Shown piece after piece: positions 8,735 through 17,944 of a stretch of 64,000 nt of DNA. The notes under the pieces are model-generated. The model worked only from the letters and a program-made list of their open reading frames with translations, did no database searches and was not told the origin of the DNA. The stretch is from JAVVWB01 sp036652335. Its GTDB lineage: Bacteria; Synergistota; Synergistia; Synergistales; Synergistaceae. Position numbers and translations under genes: made by a program. The stretch spans positions 1 through 64,000 of the forward strand of contig JAVVWB010000010.1 of assembly GCA_036652335.1 (NCBI GenBank), given 5' to 3'. Position 1 is the first letter of the stretch, and the number at the start of each line of letters is the position of its first letter.

Positions 8735-8895
8735 TAGCAGGTGCAAAAGCTTAATAGACAAGACGGTTAGAATCCGTCACAGTCCCGCTGCTGTATTGAC
8801 GAGATTTCCTTTTATATGCCACTGAACTTTTGTTTGGGAAGGCAAGGGAAATTTATGACTCTAAGTCAGAAGAACTGCCTGTTATTATTTATGTT
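8735..8895 (+). promoter_or_regulatory. cobalamin riboswitch 1
   Basis: The leader holds the conserved cobalamin aptamer parts in order: 'CGGTTAGAATCCGTCACAG', 'CCCGCTGCTGTA', a central 'GCCACTGAAC...TGGGAAGGC' arm, and the B12 box as 'AAGTCAGAAGAACTGCCT'. It is somewhat diverged from consensus compared with the other copies in this window. A hairpin follows at 8951-8983. It should reduce expression of the downstream TonB receptor and ABC importer when adenosylcobalamin is plentiful. Confidence 0.88.
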
Positions 8896-8950
8896 GATCT
8901 TGCGTAGGACGAGAATAACAATGACAATATTTTTAATAATTGTCTTTTTA

Positions 8951-8990
8951 TAAGGTCCTGTGAGCTCGAGCCACAGGACCTTATTTGTGT
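8951..8990 (+). terminator. riboswitch 1 expression-platform terminator
   Basis: Perfect 12-bp stem TAAGGTCCTGTG/CACAGGACCTTA followed by a U-rich but interrupted tail. Its position between aptamer and start codon fits a regulated terminator. Confidence 0.7.
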
Positions 8991-9043
8991 ATTTGCAACT
9001 ATTTAGGCTATGTAGTACATACTATATTTAAGGAGTTGGTTTT

Positions 9044-11197
9044 GTGTATAGCACTCGCAGAAAAGTAAGCACTATATTTTTATTATCACTTTTTCTACTT
9101 TCTTTAAAAGTAATACCGTCTTTTTCAGAAGAAGAACAAAAAACACACAACATTAAGGAAACAGTGGTCGTTGCCAGCGACGACACAAAAATTGAGATTG
9201 TCCCAGGTGGATATGAGGGGAAAAATACTCGACTTGGTATTTTAAGCAACAAAAGTACTCTTGATGTACCATTTTCAACAACAAGTTACACTAGAAAGAC
9301 CATTGATATTTACGGAGAAAGTTGTCAGCCTATCAACGGTGTCCTTTCAAATAATCCGTCTATCCAAAATTCAGGCGTTACTATGTATAACGACTTTTCT
9401 GTAAGAGGATTAAGATTAAATGGCTATCAACTTTACTTAAATGGCGTCCCTGGTATGTACACTCAGTCAAATACTGCACTAAATTTTGCAGATGCAGTAG
9501 AACTTACAGAGGGACCGGGACTTGGTCTTAATGGCACAACACTTAGACAGTCAGCAGGTGGTACTGTCAATATTGTTTCAAAGAAAGCAACTAATGAACC
9601 TCTCAATAGATATTTTCAGGGTTTCTCAGGCAAAAGTTCTTTTACAGAAGCTGTAGACTTTTCAAGACGTTTTGGAGAAAATAAAAAATGGGGCGTTAGA
9701 ATAAACGCAAAAACCACAGACGGAGAAACTGCTCTTCCTGGAGAAAAGTTAATGAGTCGCAATATCTATGTCAACCTCGATAGAACAACAGAGAAAGCGA
9801 CGACAAATCTTCTTGCAGGATATACTCATGTAAAACATGAGGGCGGTATCAGATGGTTCAAATATGGTAGTGGCGTTACCAAAATGCTTGATGCTCCTAA
9901 TTCAAAGACAAATTTCAGTTTTCCTGGAGCTGTTATAGAGTATAAATCATGGATTGCAGTTATAAATCACGAACAAAAGATTACAGACAAATTAAAGTGG
10001 TTTATAAATGCAGGATATAACGATTATGAGATAGTGAATAACTTAAATGCTCAATCAAGTGTTTATACAATAAAAGACAATGCCGGAAATTTTGATGCAG
10101 TAAACTGGAATAGACCTCTTTGGCAGAAAATATACACGACACAAATAGGATTACAGTATAAGTTCGAGACAGGTGTTATAAATCACGATGTTGTATTAGC
10201 TCTTGATAAAGCGTGGCTTGATTATGCTACAAATAAAACAGGAAATTGGCAATTTAATTCAGCACCTGGAAATATTTACACAGGCGTTCCCGATATTGCC
10301 CCTGTAATCAAAGATGCTGGTGTTACAAGAGGATCTAAACAAGAGTACAGCGGATGGGAAATTGTCGATACAATGACAGCTGGAAAGTGGATATTTATCG
10401 CAGGAGCACATGGACATAAGGCAAGTACAAAATCATATAAACTTGATGGCGAAACAGTTACATCCCAGTTAAAAACAGATGATGTCTGCCCAACTTTTGG
10501 GATTGTCTATAAGCCTGTGCAGAATGTAGCACTTTATGCCAACTACACAGAAAGTTTCGCAGCAGGTTCAGCTGTTTCCAGTAAATATGTAAATAATGGC
10601 GAAATATTACCTCCGGCAAAAACAAAGCAAAAGGAAGTCGGAGTAAAATGGGACAACAAGCAAATGTTGCTTAAAGCCGCATTTTTCGATACAAAGCAAT
10701 CAAATAATATTGATGTAGAAAAATCAACAGGCACTTATCTACTCCAAGACGGAGAAGTTGAATACAAAGGTGCTGAGCTTTCCGTTGCAGGTAAGCTTAC
10801 TGAAAAATGGTCCGGTTTTGCAGGATTTATGTACCTTGATGCAACACGCAACAATACATCAAAAGGCACACTCGACGGATATAGAGCAAATGGAATTCCT
10901 CACGTAAATGGCGTTGTAGGAGTAGAATATGCAGCAAATGAAAAATTCAGTCTCTTAGGACGTGGCGTTTATAGAGGAGATTGCACAATCAATGACGGTA
11001 AGTTTGAAGTCCCGTCCTCAACAGTTTTTGATTTTGGTGCAAGATACAAAACAAAATTCTACAAAACTCCGGTTACAATCACAGCAATGATTTACAATAT
11101 TACAGGCAAGGATTATTGGTTGCCAATGGCAAACAGCAATACCATGGTCGTATCTAACCCAAGAACATTTGTTCTTTCAGCATATTTCGATTTTTAA
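9044..11197 (+). CDS. TonB-dependent outer-membrane receptor, siderophore-receptor-like
   Basis: 717 residues. A signal peptide (about 1-28, ending IPSFS) precedes a plug domain (about 60-180, with 'NNPSIQNSGVTMYNDFSVRGLRLNGYQ'-type segment and 'GTVNIVSKKA') and a 22-strand barrel ending in YFDF with terminal Phe, as outer-membrane barrels do. The start is GTG at 9044, with AGGAG eight bases upstream. By sequence it looks like siderophore receptors, yet the cobalamin riboswitch above it points to a corrinoid, a cobalt complex or a precursor as cargo. It heads an operon with binding protein, permease and ATPase. Confidence 0.88.
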   Translation: MYSTRRKVSTIFLLSLFLLSLKVIPSFSEEEQKTHNIKETVVVASDDTKIEIVPGGYEGKNTRLGILSNKSTLDVPFSTTSYTRKTIDIYGESCQPINGVLSNNPSIQNSGVTMYNDFSVRGLRLNGYQLYLNGVPGMYTQSNTALNFADAVELTEGPGLGLNGTTLRQSAGGTVNIVSKKATNEPLNRYFQGFSGKSSFTEAVDFSRRFGENKKWGVRINAKTTDGETALPGEKLMSRNIYVNLDRTTEKATTNLLAGYTHVKHEGGIRWFKYGSGVTKMLDAPNSKTNFSFPGAVIEYKSWIAVINHEQKITDKLKWFINAGYNDYEIVNNLNAQSSVYTIKDNAGNFDAVNWNRPLWQKIYTTQIGLQYKFETGVINHDVVLALDKAWLDYATNKTGNWQFNSAPGNIYTGVPDIAPVIKDAGVTRGSKQEYSGWEIVDTMTAGKWIFIAGAHGHKASTKSYKLDGETVTSQLKTDDVCPTFGIVYKPVQNVALYANYTESFAAGSAVSSKYVNNGEILPPAKTKQKEVGVKWDNKQMLLKAAFFDTKQSNNIDVEKSTGTYLLQDGEVEYKGAELSVAGKLTEKWSGFAGFMYLDATRNNTSKGTLDGYRANGIPHVNGVVGVEYAANEKFSLLGRGVYRGDCTINDGKFEVPSSTVFDFGARYKTKFYKTPVTITAMIYNITGKDYWLPMANSNTMVVSNPRTFVLSAYFDF

Positions 11198-11215
11198 GGT
11201 ATTAGGCTAAAATAC

Positions 11216-11246
11216 AGTCGGTGAGTTTCTCTTAAACTCACCGACT
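11216..11246 (+). terminator. hairpin between TonB receptor and binding-protein genes
   Basis: Perfect 13-bp stem AGTCGGTGAGTTT/AAACTCACCGACT with a 5-base loop, only 7 bases before the next ATG. The tail is ATTTATATGG rather than a solid T-run, so it may be a partial terminator, an mRNA-stability element that raises receptor over importer levels, or a translation block. Confidence 0.6.
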
Positions 11247-11252
11247 ATTTAT

Positions 11253-12284
11253 ATGGACGTATTGAATATGAAAAAATATAGCATTATTTTTTTTACTACA
11301 CTAATTATACTATTTCAGACACTTGGCATAGGAGAGACAGCTCAAATCTCTTCTAATTCCTCTTATTATCCCATAACTATAACTAACTACAATTCACAAA
11401 GAAAACAATGTAAAATTACGATAGAAAGAGAACCTCAAAGGGTCTTTGCTTATCACCAAAACAATATTGAGTTGCTTATAAAATTGGGGTTAAAGGATAA
11501 ATTAGTCGGCAGCGCAGGACGTTTTGTCGACGAAGAGAAAACACTTGGAAATTGGGATGCACGTTTGAGAAGTGTAAAATATATGGGACTTTCAGGTATT
11601 AGAAAAGAAGATGTGATGTTTTTAGAAACAGATATAATTTTAGGTTGGATTTCAACATTTACAGATACGGTTTGGGGAATAGGTAAAACTGATTTTTGGA
11701 ATAAAAGAAAAGTGAATTGTTATGTCGTAGCAAATTGCAGTGGATTAAACAAAAAAGAAACAATAAATAGTGAATATGAATACATCCGAGATATAGGTCG
11801 TATTTTTAATAGACAAAAAGAAGCAGAAAAGATAATAAAAGAGATTGATAATGAGATAAATTATGTTGTCTCTCTCTCAGCTAATAGACCTAGACAGAGG
11901 GTTATGTTGCTAGATTTTCAGCCTCGTATTACAGTAAATTACACAAGAAATAAGTTATGTGCCGATGTTATCTCCAAACTTGGTGGAGATGTCATTAACA
12001 CAAAGAGAATTATCTCTTTGGAAGATATAATTAAAGCAGATCCTGATGTTATTTTTGTCGCATATAAAACAAATGAAGAAATCAACTTAACAAGGCATTT
12101 GTTAAAAAATCCTGCTACAAAAAATCTTCGATGCGTAAAAAACAATAGGGTTTACGGTGTACCTTTTACATTTCTTTATGGGCCAGGTGTAAGACTAATT
12201 GATGGAATTAAACACTTTTCAAAAGGACTCTACCCTGACCTTAATCTTGATTTCAAAAATATATCTACTCCCAACAGAAAGTGA
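11253..12284 (+). CDS. ABC-transporter periplasmic binding protein (FecB/BtuF class)
   Basis: 343 residues: signal peptide (about 6-28), then a class III binding fold. 'REPQRVFAYHQNNIELLIKLGLKDKLVGSAG' is the usual first lobe start, and 'ISLEDIIKADPDVIFV' the second lobe strand. It should carry its ligand from receptor to permease in the periplasm. ATG 11253 is listed; ATG 11268 (MKKYSI) is an equally good start since neither has a clear ribosome site, perhaps because of the hairpin just upstream. Ligand: corrinoid or metal chelate under cobalamin control. Confidence 0.85.
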   Translation: MDVLNMKKYSIIFFTTLIILFQTLGIGETAQISSNSSYYPITITNYNSQRKQCKITIEREPQRVFAYHQNNIELLIKLGLKDKLVGSAGRFVDEEKTLGNWDARLRSVKYMGLSGIRKEDVMFLETDIILGWISTFTDTVWGIGKTDFWNKRKVNCYVVANCSGLNKKETINSEYEYIRDIGRIFNRQKEAEKIIKEIDNEINYVVSLSANRPRQRVMLLDFQPRITVNYTRNKLCADVISKLGGDVINTKRIISLEDIIKADPDVIFVAYKTNEEINLTRHLLKNPATKNLRCVKNNRVYGVPFTFLYGPGVRLIDGIKHFSKGLYPDLNLDFKNISTPNRK

Positions 12285-13351
12285 GAGTTATACACATGAC
12301 AGAGTTTTTTAGAAAATATACATCTAAACTTTTACTTCCTCTGTTCCTATTGTTTCTTCTATTTTTATCTGTGGTTATAGCAACTACACTTGGCAGTGTA
12401 CAAACAAAACCAAGTGAAGTTTACTCTGTAATTCTCCACCACTTATTTAATTTAAAAAATATTTCTGACATTCCACTAGTAAAACAAGATGTTATTTTTT
12501 ACTTGAGGTTACCTAGAGTAATATTAGCAATGTGTACAGGTGCAGGACTTGCTGTAACAGGAACTGTTATGCAGGCTATTGTAAAGAACCCTTTAGCTGA
12601 CCCCTATATTTTGGGTGTTTCTTCTGGAGCTTCTCTTGGGGCTACACTATCTATTCTTCTGGGACTCGGGACTATTTTTGGAGAAAATTTTATCGGAACA
12701 ATGGCTTTTTTAGGTGCATTTATAACAGCATTTTCCGTACTTTGCATAGCAAACATAGGAGGGAAAGCAAACTCGGTAAAGCTCTTACTTGCAGGGATTG
12801 CATTAAGCGCTATTTGCAGTGCATTTTCAAGTTTTATCATCTTTTTTGCAAATAATGCAGACGGGATGCAAACTATCACATTTTGGCTTATGGGTAGCCT
12901 TGCAGGTGCAAAATGGGAAAACATCATTATTATATTACCCATAGTAACTCTTTGCGTTATCTTCTTTTATTCACAAAGCAGAATTTTAAATTTAATGCTA
13001 CTTGGAGATAGTACTGCTATTACTTTGGGGACAAATCTAAACATATATAGACACTTATACCTCTTACTTTCTTCACTTGTTATAGGATTTATAGTTTTTT
13101 CAACTGGAATAATAGGTTTTGTAGGCTTAATCATACCTCATGCTTGCAGAATATTTGTGGGAACAAATCATAGAAATTTAATTCCTACATCCGCTTTTGT
13201 CGGAGCAATTTTTCTTATATGGACAGATGTATTAAGCAGGGTGATTATCGCTAGAGGAGAACTTCCTATTGGTATTTTAGTTTCCATGATTGGTGCTCCA
13301 ACATTCATTTACTTAATGGTAAAAAAGACGTACGGCACAAGAGGAGAATAG
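12281..13351 (+). CDS. FecCD-type ABC importer permease (BtuC-like)
   Basis: 356 residues with about ten transmembrane helices. 'VTGTVMQAIVKNPLADPYILGVSSGASLGA' is the family signature and 'STGIIGFVGLIIPHACRIFVGTNHR' contains the coupling-helix segment that meets the ATPase. The GTG start at 12281 overlaps the stop of the binding protein gene; ATG at 12296 is an alternative. It forms the membrane channel of the importer with its neighbours on both sides. Confidence 0.92.
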   Translation: MRVIHMTEFFRKYTSKLLLPLFLLFLLFLSVVIATTLGSVQTKPSEVYSVILHHLFNLKNISDIPLVKQDVIFYLRLPRVILAMCTGAGLAVTGTVMQAIVKNPLADPYILGVSSGASLGATLSILLGLGTIFGENFIGTMAFLGAFITAFSVLCIANIGGKANSVKLLLAGIALSAICSAFSSFIIFFANNADGMQTITFWLMGSLAGAKWENIIIILPIVTLCVIFFYSQSRILNLMLLGDSTAITLGTNLNIYRHLYLLLSSLVIGFIVFSTGIIGFVGLIIPHACRIFVGTNHRNLIPTSAFVGAIFLIWTDVLSRVIIARGELPIGILVSMIGAPTFIYLMVKKTYGTRGE

Positions 13352-13353
13352 TA

Positions 13354-14121
13354 ATGAATATTTCGGTGAACAACCTGAGTGTAAAATTCGGTTCAAAACA
13401 AATATTAGACTCACTCTTCCTTGATATTGAGGACAAGAAAATCACAGGGATAATAGGCCCCAACGGAAGCGGTAAAAGCACACTTCTTAAATGTCTTTAT
13501 CAAACACTTAAAACAGAAAAAGAAACTATCTATTTTGACGGGCAAGATATAAAAAGCATATCTCTAAAACAAGCGGCTCTAAAACTAGCTGTTGTTGCAC
13601 AACACAACCATTACAACTTTGATTTTTCAGTAATTGATGTCGTCCTTTTAGGCAGGACACCACATAAAACTTTGATGGAAAGTGATAATGAACTTGACTA
13701 CAAAATAGCAATGAATTCTTTGGATAAAGTAGGGATTAAGGAATTTGCAAGCAGGAGCTTCTCCACTCTTTCCGGAGGAGAACAGCAACGTGTTATTTTG
13801 GCAAGAGCATTAGCACAACAAACAGAATGCTTAATACTGGACGAACCCACTAACCATTTAGATATAAAATATCAGCTAAAAATAATGGATTTAGTAAAAA
13901 AAGAAAATCTATCTGTCGTCGCTGCAATTCATGATTTAAACATTGCATCTACATATTGCAATAACATTATTGCAATGAAAGATGGTAAAATTTTTGCGTC
14001 TGGTACTCCAGAAAAAATTATTACACAAACTCTTATGTCCGATTTATATGAGGTTGATACATCTATAATTAAAAATCCTCAAACTGGAAAACTTATGATT
14101 TCTTTTTTGTCTGCATTATAA
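13354..14121 (+). CDS. ABC importer ATPase (FecE/BtuD class)
   Basis: 255 residues. Walker A 'GPNGSGKST' is near residue 35, Q-loop 'VVAQHNHYNFDF' near 86, the ABC signature 'LSGGEQQRV' near 136, Walker B 'LILDEPTNHLD' near 158 and the H-loop 'AAIHD' near 190. GAGGAG precedes the ATG. It powers the permease encoded 2 bases upstream. It ends 30 bases from the convergent pdxR gene; no strong terminator is seen between them. Confidence 0.93.
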   Translation: MNISVNNLSVKFGSKQILDSLFLDIEDKKITGIIGPNGSGKSTLLKCLYQTLKTEKETIYFDGQDIKSISLKQAALKLAVVAQHNHYNFDFSVIDVVLLGRTPHKTLMESDNELDYKIAMNSLDKVGIKEFASRSFSTLSGGEQQRVILARALAQQTECLILDEPTNHLDIKYQLKIMDLVKKENLSVVAAIHDLNIASTYCNNIIAMKDGKIFASGTPEKIITQTLMSDLYEVDTSIIKNPQTGKLMISFLSAL

Positions 14122-14150
14122 AAAGGACAAATTTAGCTACACAATAAAGA

Positions 14151-15509
14151 CTATATTTTAAATTTTTGCCACACTTCCGCCAACTTTCTGACAGCCTCTT
14201 CTATCTTATTTTCTTCCACACCAGAGAAAGAAAGAGCTATTTTAGGTGAATCTTCAACTGTTATGACATCCAATTCAATTCCATTTTTTACTGCTTCATG
14301 TTGCAACGCCCAATAATCCTTTACACCTTCAAATTCAACACTTACAGACATTGATGTTTCAAAAATTTTAATTTTTGCATTCATAAAATTTATATTTATA
14401 GCATCTACAAGCTTTCGAACCTTTTGAGAGTAAATTTTCCTACTCCTCTTTAAATGTTTTTCCAACTTTTTATCTTTTATGTATTCAGCTAATGCAAGTT
14501 GCTCAATTTTGCTCGCAGTTTGTGCATAATTTTCTATTTTATCTCCTACTCTTCTCATTAGTTCATAGGGCAAAACCATATATGCAATTCGCACTGATGG
14601 CAACAAAAGATTTGAGAAACTTCCTATGTATATAACCCTTTCAGGAGAGAGCCCCTGCAAAGCAGGAATCGAACGAGATAAGTACCGCAACTCTCCGTTA
14701 AAGTCATCTTCAATAATATAAGATGACTTCTCCTTTGCCCAAGTTAACAATAAATTTCTTCTGTTTGTCATTACCGACAAAGATGTATAAGGCATATTTG
14801 AAGTTATTTCTGTAAAAATATTGATTTTTTCTTTTTCCAATACTTGGATAATATTTTCCGTTTTGTTTATTATCTTCTTTTTCCAACCAAAATCAGTAAA
14901 AATTTGTTCTGCTTGAAGAAATCCGGGAGCTTCAATAGCAACCCTCTTTTTCTCTCCCACAAAACGACATAAAAGAGTCAAGAGATGCTGAGTACCCGTA
15001 GCAATTACAACATTTTCGGAAGTACATTTAACACCTCTTGCTAGGTATGTATATTCAGCTATAGCTTCTCTTAATTTTATCTCTCCCTGAGGATCACCAT
15101 GAGAAATTATTTCCTCTTCATTACTCAGCGCTTTTCTTAAATACTTCTGCCAAACCAAAACATCTGCTGTTTTCTTATCTACTTGCCCTCTTCTAAAATC
15201 ATATTCAATATTATTTGAAGGCAATATTTTTATCTCTCTTTTTTTACTTTCTATTAAATTTAGATGTGTTGATACAAAATAGCCACTTTTAGGCCTACTT
15301 TCAATATAGCCCTGAATTTGTAACTCAACATATGCGTTTTCCACAGGACACCTACTCACATTCAACTGCAATGCAAGTTCCCTTATAGATGGGAGTTTCT
15401 TTCCAACCTCAAGCACGCCACTTTTTATTGCTTCTTTTATATAAAATTCTATTTGTTTCCAGAGAGGAACGCTACTTTTTTTGTCTAGAAACATAAATTC
15501 CGTTATCAT
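14151..15509 (-). CDS. pdxR: MocR/PdxR-family regulator (GntR helix-turn-helix + aminotransferase fold)
   Basis: 452 residues. The N-terminal GntR winged helix (about 8-75, 'GKKLPSIRELALQLNVSRCPVENAYVEL') is fused to a fold-type I aminotransferase domain (about 105-450). The PLP-lysine region that would normally read S-x-x-K is not obvious: 'YIGSFSNLLLPSVRIAY' is found where many MocR proteins have SFSKxLxPGLRxGY, so Asn replaces the Schiff-base Lys. It is divergent to pdxS, as expected for PLP-sensing regulators. The missing Lys would change how PLP is bound; worth checking. GGAG precedes the ATG. Confidence 0.85.
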   Translation of the reverse strand: MITEFMFLDKKSSVPLWKQIEFYIKEAIKSGVLEVGKKLPSIRELALQLNVSRCPVENAYVELQIQGYIESRPKSGYFVSTHLNLIESKKREIKILPSNNIEYDFRRGQVDKKTADVLVWQKYLRKALSNEEEIISHGDPQGEIKLREAIAEYTYLARGVKCTSENVVIATGTQHLLTLLCRFVGEKKRVAIEAPGFLQAEQIFTDFGWKKKIINKTENIIQVLEKEKINIFTEITSNMPYTSLSVMTNRRNLLLTWAKEKSSYIIEDDFNGELRYLSRSIPALQGLSPERVIYIGSFSNLLLPSVRIAYMVLPYELMRRVGDKIENYAQTASKIEQLALAEYIKDKKLEKHLKRSRKIYSQKVRKLVDAININFMNAKIKIFETSMSVSVEFEGVKDYWALQHEAVKNGIELDVITVEDSPKIALSFSGVEENKIEEAVRKLAEVWQKFKI

Positions 15510-15520
15510 TTTTTCTCCAA

Positions 15521-15581
15521 TCTGTCATTATATTTTTTATCAAATCTGGTCATTGTATAAATGACAATTAAACTATATAAA
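15521..15581. promoter_or_regulatory. pdxR/pdxS divergent control region
   Basis: Three copies of GTCATT-x-TAT occur: 15524-15533 and 15549-15558 on the plus strand, and one on the minus strand ending near 15555-15565, the last two forming a perfect inverted repeat GTCATT-N5-AATGAC (15549-15565). A -10-like TATAAA is at 15576-15581. Direct plus inverted repeats in a divergent region are the usual MocR operator layout. Confidence 0.6.
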
Positions 15582-15625
15582 TATAACCTACATTAGAATT
15601 TTTTTCAAATTCAAGGAGGAAAATT

Positions 15626-16480
15626 ATGGTTAAAATCAATGAACTTGCAGAATCACTTAAAGGCGGAGTCATTATGGACGTCACCACACCAGAACAGGCA
15701 CGCATAGCTGAAGCAGCAGGAGCCAAAGCTGTTATGGCTCTTGAAAGAATTCCGGCAGACATCAGAGCAGCAGGTGGAGTTTCTAGAATGAGCGACCCTA
15801 AAATGATAAAAAGCATTCAGAAAGCCGTATCTATTCCTGTAATGGCAAAGTGCCGCATTGGACATTTTGTCGAGGCCTCTATTCTTGAAGCATTAAACAT
15901 TGATTTCATTGATGAAAGTGAAGTTTTAAGCCCAGCTGATGATGCATATCACATCGATAAAACAAAATTTAAATCACCTTTTGTTTGCGGAGCACGTAAC
16001 CTCGGAGAAGCACTTAGACGTGTAGCAGAAGGTGCTGCAATGATAAGGACAAAGGGTGAAGCAGGTACAGGAGACGTAGTACAGGCAGTACGCCACATGA
16101 GAACAATCAATGCAGAAATTGCTCGTGTAAAAGGTATGAGAGAAGACGAACTCTTTACAGCTGCAAAAGATTTTCAAGTACCTTATGAATTACTTCTATA
16201 CGTACACAAAAAGGGCAAGCTTCCAGTAGTAAACTTCTCAGCTGGTGGAGTCGCAACACCTGCAGACGCAGCACTTATGATGCAACTCGGTGCAGAAGGT
16301 GTTTTTGTGGGTAGCGGAATATTCAAATCAGACAATCCAGAAAAAAGAGCTATAGCCATAGTTAAAGCCGTTGCAAATTACAATAACCCCAAGGTCCTTG
16401 CAGAGGTATCAGAAGACCTCGGTGGCGCAATGGTTGGACTTAACCCTGACGAAGTTACACTTATTATGGAATCAAGATAA
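15626..16480 (+). CDS. pdxS: pyridoxal 5'-phosphate synthase subunit PdxS
   Basis: 284 residues, close to the usual 290. The (beta/alpha)8 enzyme is recognisable by '[40 protein letters not shown]', catalytic Lys in 'MAKCRIGH' (about 73) and 'RTKGEAGTG' (Lys about 141). It makes PLP from ribose-5-phosphate, glyceraldehyde-3-phosphate and ammonia. AGGAGG precedes the ATG. The glutaminase partner pdxT, which usually follows, is absent: a terminator and then cdd come next, so ammonia must come from free NH4+ or from PdxT encoded elsewhere. Confidence 0.96.
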   Translation: MVKINELAESLKGGVIMDVTTPEQARIAEAAGAKAVMALERIPADIRAAGGVSRMSDPKMIKSIQKAVSIPVMAKCRIGHFVEASILEALNIDFIDESEVLSPADDAYHIDKTKFKSPFVCGARNLGEALRRVAEGAAMIRTKGEAGTGDVVQAVRHMRTINAEIARVKGMREDELFTAAKDFQVPYELLLYVHKKGKLPVVNFSAGGVATPADAALMMQLGAEGVFVGSGIFKSDNPEKRAIAIVKAVANYNNPKVLAEVSEDLGGAMVGLNPDEVTLIMESR

Positions 16481-16528
16481 TTTTTTAAAATTATTTCTTC
16501 CACTATATGAATATAAGATAGTATAATT

Positions 16529-16567
16529 AAAAGACGGGCTTTCACATGTGGATGCACCGTCTTTTTT
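16529..16567 (+). terminator. pdxS terminator
   Basis: AAAAGACGG (16529-16537) pairs with CCGTCTTTT (16557-16565) around a 19-base loop that has its own small CACATGTG palindrome; a T-run follows. Confidence 0.75.
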
Positions 16568-16585
16568 GTATATAAAGGAGGCTCT

Positions 16586-16984
16586 ATGCTTATGACACAA
16601 TATGAAGAACTTATGCAAGAAGCACTTATCGCCAGAGAGTCAGCATATTCTCCTTATTCTGGGATAAAGGTCGGCAGTGCAATCCTCTTTGAGGATGGCG
16701 AAATAATTACTGGTTGTAATGTAGAAAATGCAAGTTATGGACTCACAATCTGCGCAGAAAGAAATGCCATGACGACAGCAATAGGACTCGGACTTTCAAA
16801 CCCTGTTGCAATAGCAATTGCTTCAAGAGATGGACTCCCCTGCACACCATGTGGAGCATGCAGACAATTTTTAATAGAATTTAATCCAGAAATGGACGTC
16901 GTTTTACAAGAAGAAAAAAATCTTTCTGTTATAAAACTTTCGGAACTGCTACCTGGCTATTTTTCTCTCACAGATAAACAATAA
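16586..16984 (+). CDS. cdd: cytidine deaminase
   Basis: 132 residues, the small homotetrameric form. Zinc-ligand motifs are visible: 'CAERNAM' (Cys/Glu, about 55) and 'PCTPCGACRQFL' (two Cys, about 88-93). Substrate-binding 'NVENASYG' precedes them. It deaminates cytidine and deoxycytidine for pyrimidine salvage. AGGAGG lies five bases before ATG 16586. It is followed at 15 bases by cbiB and seems to be the first gene of a short operon with cobalamin genes, a chance or housekeeping association. Confidence 0.94.
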   Translation: MLMTQYEELMQEALIARESAYSPYSGIKVGSAILFEDGEIITGCNVENASYGLTICAERNAMTTAIGLGLSNPVAIAIASRDGLPCTPCGACRQFLIEFNPEMDVVLQEEKNLSVIKLSELLPGYFSLTDKQ

Positions 16985-16999
16985 GACTGGAATGATTTT

Positions 17000-17944
17000 A
17001 TGTTAGAAATTTTAACAGCACTATTACTTGATGCAATAATAGGGGATCCAAGATATCCATATCACCCTGCAATCTTAATAGGTAAACTTATCTCCTTTTT
17101 AGAAAAAGTTATATATGACAAACAGAACGCACGTGAAAGGGGTACAATACTTGCTTTTTTTGTAATTATCATTGTTGGACTTTCAGTATCATTACTTCTA
17201 GCACTTGCTTCCATATTAGGCAAATACGTCCTCTTTGCTGCAAATGTATTCTTACTTTACTCTGCTCTTGCCTTTCGTTGCCTCATTGATGAATCTTCAT
17301 CGGTAGCGCAAGCTTTAGCAGAGAAAGATATCATAAAAGCACGCAACTCATTATCAAATATAGTTGGAAGAGAAACAGACAGATTATGTGACAAACAAAT
17401 TATTAAAGCATCAATAGAAACCGTTGCAGAAAATTCAATAGATGGCTGTGTAGCACCATTTTTCTATATGTTGATAGGTGCTTTTTTCGGTCAGCCAGCT
17501 CTATTTGCTTGGATATTCAAATCAATAAACACAATGGACTCCATGATTGGATATAAAAACGAAAGATACGAACACTTCGGTACAACAGGAGCAAAACTAG
17601 ATGACATTGCAAACTTTATCCCTGCAAGAATAGGTTCATGGCTTGCTATTATCGCAGGTGGACTCTGTGGATTTAACCTAAGAAACGGAATAGATATATT
17701 CCTAAGAGATAGAAAAAAGCATCTAAGCCCCAACAGTGCCCACGCTGAAAGTGCTTACTGCGGACTTCTAGGCATAGAGCTTGGTGGCGGAGCATATAGA
17801 AACGGGATATTTGTAGAAGCAAGCACAATCGGTAACCCGTTAAAAGAACAAGACATCTGGGATATTGCTCGTGCACATAAGATACTCAACGTAACAGCCT
17901 CACTCTGTGGACTAATAACACTATTTCTATGGTATGTTTCCTAA
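17000..17944 (+). CDS. cbiB: adenosylcobinamide-phosphate synthase CbiB
   Basis: 314 residues, integral membrane protein with about five helices. 'DAIIGDPRYPYHPAILIGKLI' near the N terminus and 'ETVAENSIDGCVAPFFY' (about 150) are family hallmarks. It attaches aminopropanol phosphate to adenosylcobyric acid. Its stop TAA overlaps the ATG of cobD (TAATG), so the two products that make and use aminopropanol phosphate are translated together. Confidence 0.94.
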   Translation: MLEILTALLLDAIIGDPRYPYHPAILIGKLISFLEKVIYDKQNARERGTILAFFVIIIVGLSVSLLLALASILGKYVLFAANVFLLYSALAFRCLIDESSSVAQALAEKDIIKARNSLSNIVGRETDRLCDKQIIKASIETVAENSIDGCVAPFFYMLIGAFFGQPALFAWIFKSINTMDSMIGYKNERYEHFGTTGAKLDDIANFIPARIGSWLAIIAGGLCGFNLRNGIDIFLRDRKKHLSPNSAHAESAYCGLLGIELGGGAYRNGIFVEASTIGNPLKEQDIWDIARAHKILNVTASLCGLITLFLWYVS

